Shown: positions 34,347-38,358 of the stretch, piece by piece
Numbering within the stretch: the first letter of the stretch is position 1
How the letters are laid out: every line of letters starts with the position of its first letter
Assembly (NCBI GenBank): GCA_031269405.1
Contig: JAISZE010000126.1
Span: 1-38,358 of the forward strand
Length of the DNA: 38,358 bases
Direction of reading: 5' to 3'
Source of the DNA: Treponema sp.
GTDB lineage: Bacteria > Spirochaetota > Spirochaetia > Treponematales > Breznakiellaceae
The notes under the pieces: model-generated
What the model saw: the letters and a program-made list of their open reading frames with translations, nothing else
What the model was told of the DNA's origin: nothing
Databases searched by the model: none
Position numbers and translations under genes: made by a program

Positions 34347-36869
34347 ATGTCGATTCGTGTAAAGGCGGTCCTTATAATCGCCTTAATTGTAGCGCTGATT
34401 ACCGCATCCAGTATGTCTATAAGCATGTATTTCAACCGTCTGCATCTGGTAGAGACCATAAAAAGCGACATGTCTGTAGTAAGCGGCATTGCCATGAAGC
34501 TTGTGTCTACCAATTTGCGGCTCCTTAAAACCGAGGCCGATGTTGTAGCCGCGGCGCTGTTGACAGCGGCTATGAAGGACGCTGTTTCAGGGGAAGATGC
34601 GATTTTGCCCACAGTTCTGGGGGAACTGGCGCAGGCCCATAATTACCGTTCCCTTACGGTCTTCAGCAGCCGGGGCATTATCGCTTCCTACGGGGCCCCT
34701 GCGCCTGGTGTTGATTTTGTCCGGACCCAGTACGCCAGGCGCGCGTTTGTCGGTGAACGGGTGATAACTACTACCGAAAAAACCAGAGACGGCGAAATCG
34801 TCATCCGTATCTGCGTACCCATGGGATCCCGCATCCTGGTAGCGACCCTGCCGGGAATGGTGCTTTCGGACATCATTGCTGAATTCAGAATATGGAACAC
34901 AGGGAACGTTTTCCTTCTGGATAACGAGGGGGTCATTATCGCCAATATCCGCCCTTTTCTTGTTGAAGAACGCAGCAGCCTCATTGAAGTGACAGGGGGG
35001 GGCGGGACTGCGGAATCCAAAGTCTTTTTTAGCGGTTTGCAGGGAGGGGAAGCCGGGACGGGGATTTACAGTTACGATGGCGCCCTCCGCGTAGGGGCGT
35101 ATACCCCGGTGAACGGTTCTGACGGCTGGGTGGCCGTAGTGGCGGCGCCTATCGAAGAAAGTCCTGGCGCTGAAACCGCCTATACCCTGTTTATTTCCGC
35201 CGCTATATTCCTGGGTCTTGGGATACTGGCGGCCCTCGTTGCGGGCAATGTGATCGCTAGTCCGTTTAAAAAAATCCAGGAACAGAACCTGCGGCTGGAG
35301 GAACTCAGGGAAGCTGCGGAAAACGCAAGCAGGGCGAAAAGCGATTTTCTCTCTAATATGAGCCACGAAATGCGTACCCCCATGAACGCTATTATCGGCA
35401 TGACTTCAATCGCTAAATCTTCCAGCGACGCGGAGCGGAAAGATTACTGCCTTTCAAAGATAGAAGACGCTTCCACCCATCTTTTGGGGGTTATTAACGA
35501 CATTCTGGATATGTCGAAAATCGAAGCCAATAAATTCGAGCTTTCCCCGGAAGACTTCAATTTTGAAAAAATGCTCCAGAAAGTGGTCAATGTTATCAAC
35601 TTCAAGGTGGATCAGAAGCAGCAGAATTTTATTGTCCGCCTTGACGAGAATATTCCGTTTATGCTGAACGGCGATGATCAGCGGCTGGCCCAGGTGATAG
35701 CCAACCTGCTTTCCAATGCCGTCAAGTTTACGCCTGAAAAGGGCTCTATCCGTCTTGATACCAGGCTTGTGGAAGAAAAAGAAACTTCCTGGGTTATCGA
35801 GATTTCTGTTACCGATTCCGGAATCGGGATCAGCCCGGAACAGCAGGCGAGACTTTTTTCATCATTTACCCAGGCGGAAAGCAACACTTCCCGCAAATTC
35901 GGCGGCACCGGCCTGGGGCTGACTATATCGAAGCGGATTGTGGAGATGATGGGAGGGGGGATCTGGATTGAATCGGAACTCGGCAAAGGCTCTACCTTCA
36001 CGTTTTCCGTCCAGATTGGAAAGGCCGCCAAAGAGGAAAATGACAGCCTTCCCGGGCCGGACCGGAAAAGCATCAGGGTCCTGGCGGTGGATGACGAAAA
36101 GGAAATCCTGGACTACTTTGGCGGGATCATGCGCCGTTTCGGCTTCCCCTGCGATCTGGCTCAAGGGGTTGAAGAAGCCTGTTCTCTTATCGAAAAAAAC
36201 GGGCCCTATACTTTTCATTTTATCGACTGGCGGATGCCGGGAATGAACGGCATAGAATTTTCCCGCAGGATAAAAGCGGCTGGGAGCGGCAAAAATTCAG
36301 TGGTAATCATGGTTTCGGCTGCCGAGTGGAGCATCATTGAAGAGGAAGCCAGAAGCGCCGGGGTAGACGGTTTTCTGTCTAAGCCTCTCTTTCCTTCTGC
36401 TATTGTGAGTTATATCAATGAATACCTGGGCGTTGAACATCCTCTGGTTCAGAAAGACGCCGCCGCCGGCGGCTGCTTTAGGGGATACCGGATACTCCTT
36501 GCCGAAGATGTCTTGATCAACCGGGAGATAGTCCTGACCCTCCTTGAATCCACGGAGCTGGAGATAGACTGCGTTGAGAACGGCGTCGAAGCGGTAAAGA
36601 AATTCTCCGCAGCCCCGGATCGGTATAACATGATCTTTATGGATGTCCAGATGCCCGAAATGGACGGCTTTGAAGCCACCCGCCGTATCCGCTCTCTTGG
36701 CATGCAGCGGGCAAAAATCATTCCCATTGTCGCAATGACCGCCAATGTCTTTAAGGAAGATATCGAAAAATGCCTGGCTTCAGGCATGAACGATCATGTA
36801 GGCAAACCTATTGACTTTGACGAGGTGATGAAGAAACTCAGGCAGTATCTCCCTTACCCGGATGTTTAG
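34347..36869 (+). CDS. Membrane hybrid sensor histidine kinase with two receiver domains
   Basis: An 840-aa inner-membrane kinase. TM1 is at about 6-27, then a periplasmic region of about 250 residues with two PAS-like halves (dCache-type; Asp-Asn-Glu-Gly-Val-Ile-Ile-Ala-Asn and Gly-Trp-Val-Ala-Val-Val strands), and TM2 at about 283-303. The HisKA domain has phospho-acceptor His340 in Ser-His-Glu-Met-Arg-Thr-Pro. The HATPase domain has an N box and the Gly-X-Gly-Leu-Gly-Leu loop. Two REC domains carry Asp627 (Ile-Asp-Trp-Arg-Met-Pro) and Asp766 (Met-Asp-Val-Gln-Met-Pro). No output domain or Hpt is present, so an external phosphotransfer partner is expected. ATG 34347 follows GGAAGGA by 6 bases. 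The stop overlaps that of the convergent binding-protein gene. Confidence 0.94.
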   Translation: MSIRVKAVLIIALIVALITASSMSISMYFNRLHLVETIKSDMSVVSGIAMKLVSTNLRLLKTEADVVAAALLTAAMKDAVSGEDAILPTVLGELAQAHNYRSLTVFSSRGIIASYGAPAPGVDFVRTQYARRAFVGERVITTTEKTRDGEIVIRICVPMGSRILVATLPGMVLSDIIAEFRIWNTGNVFLLDNEGVIIANIRPFLVEERSSLIEVTGGGGTAESKVFFSGLQGGEAGTGIYSYDGALRVGAYTPVNGSDGWVAVVAAPIEESPGAETAYTLFISAAIFLGLGILAALVAGNVIASPFKKIQEQNLRLEELREAAENASRAKSDFLSNMSHEMRTPMNAIIGMTSIAKSSSDAERKDYCLSKIEDASTHLLGVINDILDMSKIEANKFELSPEDFNFEKMLQKVVNVINFKVDQKQQNFIVRLDENIPFMLNGDDQRLAQVIANLLSNAVKFTPEKGSIRLDTRLVEEKETSWVIEISVTDSGIGISPEQQARLFSSFTQAESNTSRKFGGTGLGLTISKRIVEMMGGGIWIESELGKGSTFTFSVQIGKAAKEENDSLPGPDRKSIRVLAVDDEKEILDYFGGIMRRFGFPCDLAQGVEEACSLIEKNGPYTFHFIDWRMPGMNGIEFSRRIKAAGSGKNSVVIMVSAAEWSIIEEEARSAGVDGFLSKPLFPSAIVSYINEYLGVEHPLVQKDAAAGGCFRGYRILLAEDVLINREIVLTLLESTELEIDCVENGVEAVKKFSAAPDRYNMIFMDVQMPEMDGFEATRRIRSLGMQRAKIIPIVAMTANVFKEDIEKCLASGMNDHVGKPIDFDEVMKKLRQYLPYPDV

Positions 36870-37948
36870 AAGAGGATGGCGTACTCCCTGATATTCGAGA
36901 GATTGTAGACCATAGGGGATTTAAGCGTCAGGATTTGTCCGTTAGGCAGGATGTCATAATCCCCCAGCCTTCCGGCGGAAAACCGGGCCCCCGGAACGGG
37001 GCTGAAGCCGAGCCGTTTTTCGGCCCATACCAGGTAGACCCCAATCTGGCCTTCGTAAGGCGGATTCCAGAGTTGAAAGCTCTCGCAGGTACCGTCCAAG
37101 ACGAATTCCGCCATTTCCGAAGGAAGCCCGAGGCCGGTGATCTTGATTTTTCCCGAAAGCCCCTTGTCCCGGATAACAGCCGCGGCGGCAGGGAGCCCCA
37201 CTGCTGTAGGAGCTAAAAGACCTTTGAGATCCGGCTGCCGCTCCAGGAGGGCTTTTGCTTCTTCCGTGGACTTTTCATGTTGATCATCGCCGTAAACCAC
37301 CCCGGTAAGCTCCATGCCGCTGTATTGGGGATCGCCGTAAAGCTCCTGTTTTACCAGATCGATCCAGGTATTCTGATCCGGGGCGTCTACAGTGGCAGAG
37401 AGTATGGCGAATTTGCCTTCGTAATTCATCTGCCTGCCCAGATCGCTAATCAGGGACTCGCCTATGGTGTCGAAGTCCACAGGCATAATGGCGGCGTCCC
37501 GGTAGGCTTCGCTGCCCGGTATATCCTGGTTGATTATGTAAATCCGTATCCCCTGCTTACGGGCTTTGCCGAAGGCCTCGTTTAGGGCGCTGCTGGAATT
37601 GGCGGCGATAAACACCGCATCGGCTTTGTCCTGTATCGCCTCTTCAAGAAAGGGAATTTGGGAAGTCACTTCCGCAGTTTCGGGTCCGGTGTAATAATAC
37701 TGAAAGTTATCCTCTCCAAGCTGGGTCATGGCGCTGTAGAAACCGGAACTCAAGGCGTCAAAATAAGCATTACCCATGTTTTTGGGAATGAAGTAGATTT
37801 TTAGCTTATCCGCTTTTACAACAGTTTCGAATTCCTCCGGCCTGCCTGTTTTCCCTTGTGAAGAAGCTGAAGAACCGCGCCGTAAACATCCCGCAAAAAG
37901 CAAGGTTATAACCGCTAGTGTAAAAAGAACAAAAAAATGTTGTCTCAT
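36866..37948 (-). CDS. LsrB/RhaS-like periplasmic sugar- or AI-2-binding lipoprotein
   Basis: A 360-aa Peripla_BP_4-type binding protein. Its signal peptide ends Phe-Ala-Gly-Cys21, a good lipobox. The body tracks E. coli/Salmonella LsrB and rhizobial RhaS: Phe-Ile-Pro-Lys56, Thr-Gly-Pro-Glu (87-90), Asp191-Gln192-Asn-X-Trp, Ala-Pro247-Thr-Ala249-X-X-Leu-Pro-Ala-Ala-Ala and a Phe-X-Leu-Trp-X-X-X-X-X-Gly near the C-terminus. No ABC permease or ATPase genes adjoin it. It is convergent with, and overlaps the stop codon of, the hybrid kinase gene. TATCAT (on the minus strand, 37955-37960) ends 6 bases before the ATG with TTGTTT 16 bases further up, so the message may be leaderless. Ligand could be AI-2, rhamnose or another sugar. 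Confidence 0.88.
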   Translation of the reverse strand: MRQHFFVLFTLAVITLLFAGCLRRGSSASSQGKTGRPEEFETVVKADKLKIYFIPKNMGNAYFDALSSGFYSAMTQLGEDNFQYYYTGPETAEVTSQIPFLEEAIQDKADAVFIAANSSSALNEAFGKARKQGIRIYIINQDIPGSEAYRDAAIMPVDFDTIGESLISDLGRQMNYEGKFAILSATVDAPDQNTWIDLVKQELYGDPQYSGMELTGVVYGDDQHEKSTEEAKALLERQPDLKGLLAPTAVGLPAAAAVIRDKGLSGKIKITGLGLPSEMAEFVLDGTCESFQLWNPPYEGQIGVYLVWAEKRLGFSPVPGARFSAGRLGDYDILPNGQILTLKSPMVYNLSNIREYAILF

Positions 37949-37954
37949 TCGTAT

Positions 37955-37982
37955 ATGATAGCAAAAACAAGGTAAGAAACAA
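37955..37982 (-). promoter_or_regulatory. Promoter abutting the binding-protein start
   Basis: On the minus strand TTGTTT (37977-37982), a 16-base spacer and TATCAT (37955-37960) precede the ATG at 37948 by 6 bases. Transcription would begin at or beside the start codon. No ribosome site is visible. Confidence 0.5.
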
Positions 37983-38003
37983 GAGGGGAATGTACGGGTA
38001 CTG

Positions 38004-38043
38004 AAAAAAGAAGCCTGACCGCCTGCATAGCAGACGGCCAGGC
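38004..38043 (-). terminator. Intrinsic terminator of the flagellin gene
   Basis: On the minus strand a 14-bp stem (two G-U pairs) with a 3-base loop spans 38043-38013 and is followed by TTCTTTTTT. It begins 27 bases after the flagellin stop codon, a classic rho-independent terminator for a highly expressed gene. Confidence 0.9.
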
Positions 38044-38070
38044 GCCTTCCCGAGACGGCTTATGCAAAAA

Positions 38071-38358
38071 TTACTGCAGAAGCTGGAGAACCGTTTGGCT
38101 CCTCTGGTTGGCCTGGGCCAGCATCGCGGTTCCAGCCTGGGTGAGGATCTGGTTCTTGGTGTAACCGACCGTCTCATTGGCCATGTTGGTATCGCGGATA
38201 CGGGATTCAGAGGCTTGCAGATTCTCAGCCCCGACATCGAGGCCGCGGATCGCGTGTTCCAGGCGGTTCTGGTAGGCGCCAAGATCAGCACGTTGCTTGT
38301 TGATCCTCTTGATCGCCTCGTCAAGGGTTCCAATGGCACGGTTGGCGCTGTCCGGTGC
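38071..38358 (-). CDS. flaB: Class B periplasmic flagellin, 3' part (cut by window edge)
   Basis: The last 95 codons and stop of a flagellin; the 5' part lies beyond the window. The minus-strand reading [21 protein letters not shown], then Met-Ala-Asn-Glu, and the end Gln-Thr-Val-Leu-Gln-Leu-Leu-Gln are the conserved C-terminal coiled-coil (D0) of bacterial flagellins and closely resemble treponemal FlaB core proteins. These form the periplasmic flagellar filament of spirochaetes. The strong terminator follows immediately. Confidence 0.95.
   Translation of the reverse strand, partial: APDSANRAIGTLDEAIKRINKQRADLGAYQNRLEHAIRGLDVGAENLQASESRIRDTNMANETVGYTKNQILTQAGTAMLAQANQRSQTVLQLLQ

Noticed and set aside
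37806..38339. 177-codon minus-strand open frame across the flagellin end and the binding-protein start
   Set aside because: It runs out of frame with the clear flagellin C-terminus and crosses the flagellin terminator. A shadow frame.
1..38358. CRISPR arrays, transposases, integrases or prophage genes
   Set aside because: No regularly spaced repeats and no recognisable recombinase, transposase or phage protein was found on either strand.

Overview
The window looks like chromosomal DNA of a host-associated spirochaete of the Treponema type. The evidence is a class B periplasmic flagellin cut by the right edge, several lipoproteins with relaxed spirochaete-style lipoboxes, and an rpsP-khpA-rimM-trmD-rplS operon followed by an FlhB-C-terminus-like gene, an HD-GYP gene and yraN. 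A termite-gut treponeme is plausible from the enormous accessory surface proteins, but the species is inferred, not shown.

Layout. 1-3363: housekeeping genes, namely a divergent DAACS-type transporter (minus), ndk and ffh. 3364-23196: a block of almost 20 kb on the plus strand with four large exported proteins. These are a 1772-aa Ig-repeat protein ending in a beta-barrel-like domain with a terminal Phe, two paralogous lipoproteins of about 2100 and 2030 aa, and a 548-aa lipoprotein with jelly-roll-like domains. A strong intrinsic terminator lies before the last one. 23276-24415: an AT-rich orphan adenine-N6 DNA methyltransferase. 24460-26934: rpsP operon with its own sigma-70-like promoter and a highly folded leader. 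26958-32860: a tightly packed (often ATGA-overlapping) run of an unknown protein, FlhB-like, HD-GYP, YraN, two small spirochaete proteins, a GGEEF cyclase, MTA/SAH nucleosidase and LuxS. 32892-34184: a hypothetical gene divergent from a small XRE regulator, then tRNA-Gly(CCC). 34347-38358: a hybrid sensor kinase with two receiver domains, convergent with an LsrB/RhaS-like binding lipoprotein, then the 3' end of flaB.

How it fits together. (i) The giant-protein block sits exactly where ffh would normally adjoin rpsP, so it looks like an insertion into a conserved translation/secretion operon. I infer a cell-surface or adhesion apparatus. (ii) One transcription unit carries both c-di-GMP turnover enzymes and the Pfs-LuxS AI-2 pathway. 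About 1.5 kb beyond it are a membrane hybrid kinase and an orphan AI-2-receptor-like binding protein, an arrangement reminiscent of LuxP/LuxQ. These are the two most promising leads.
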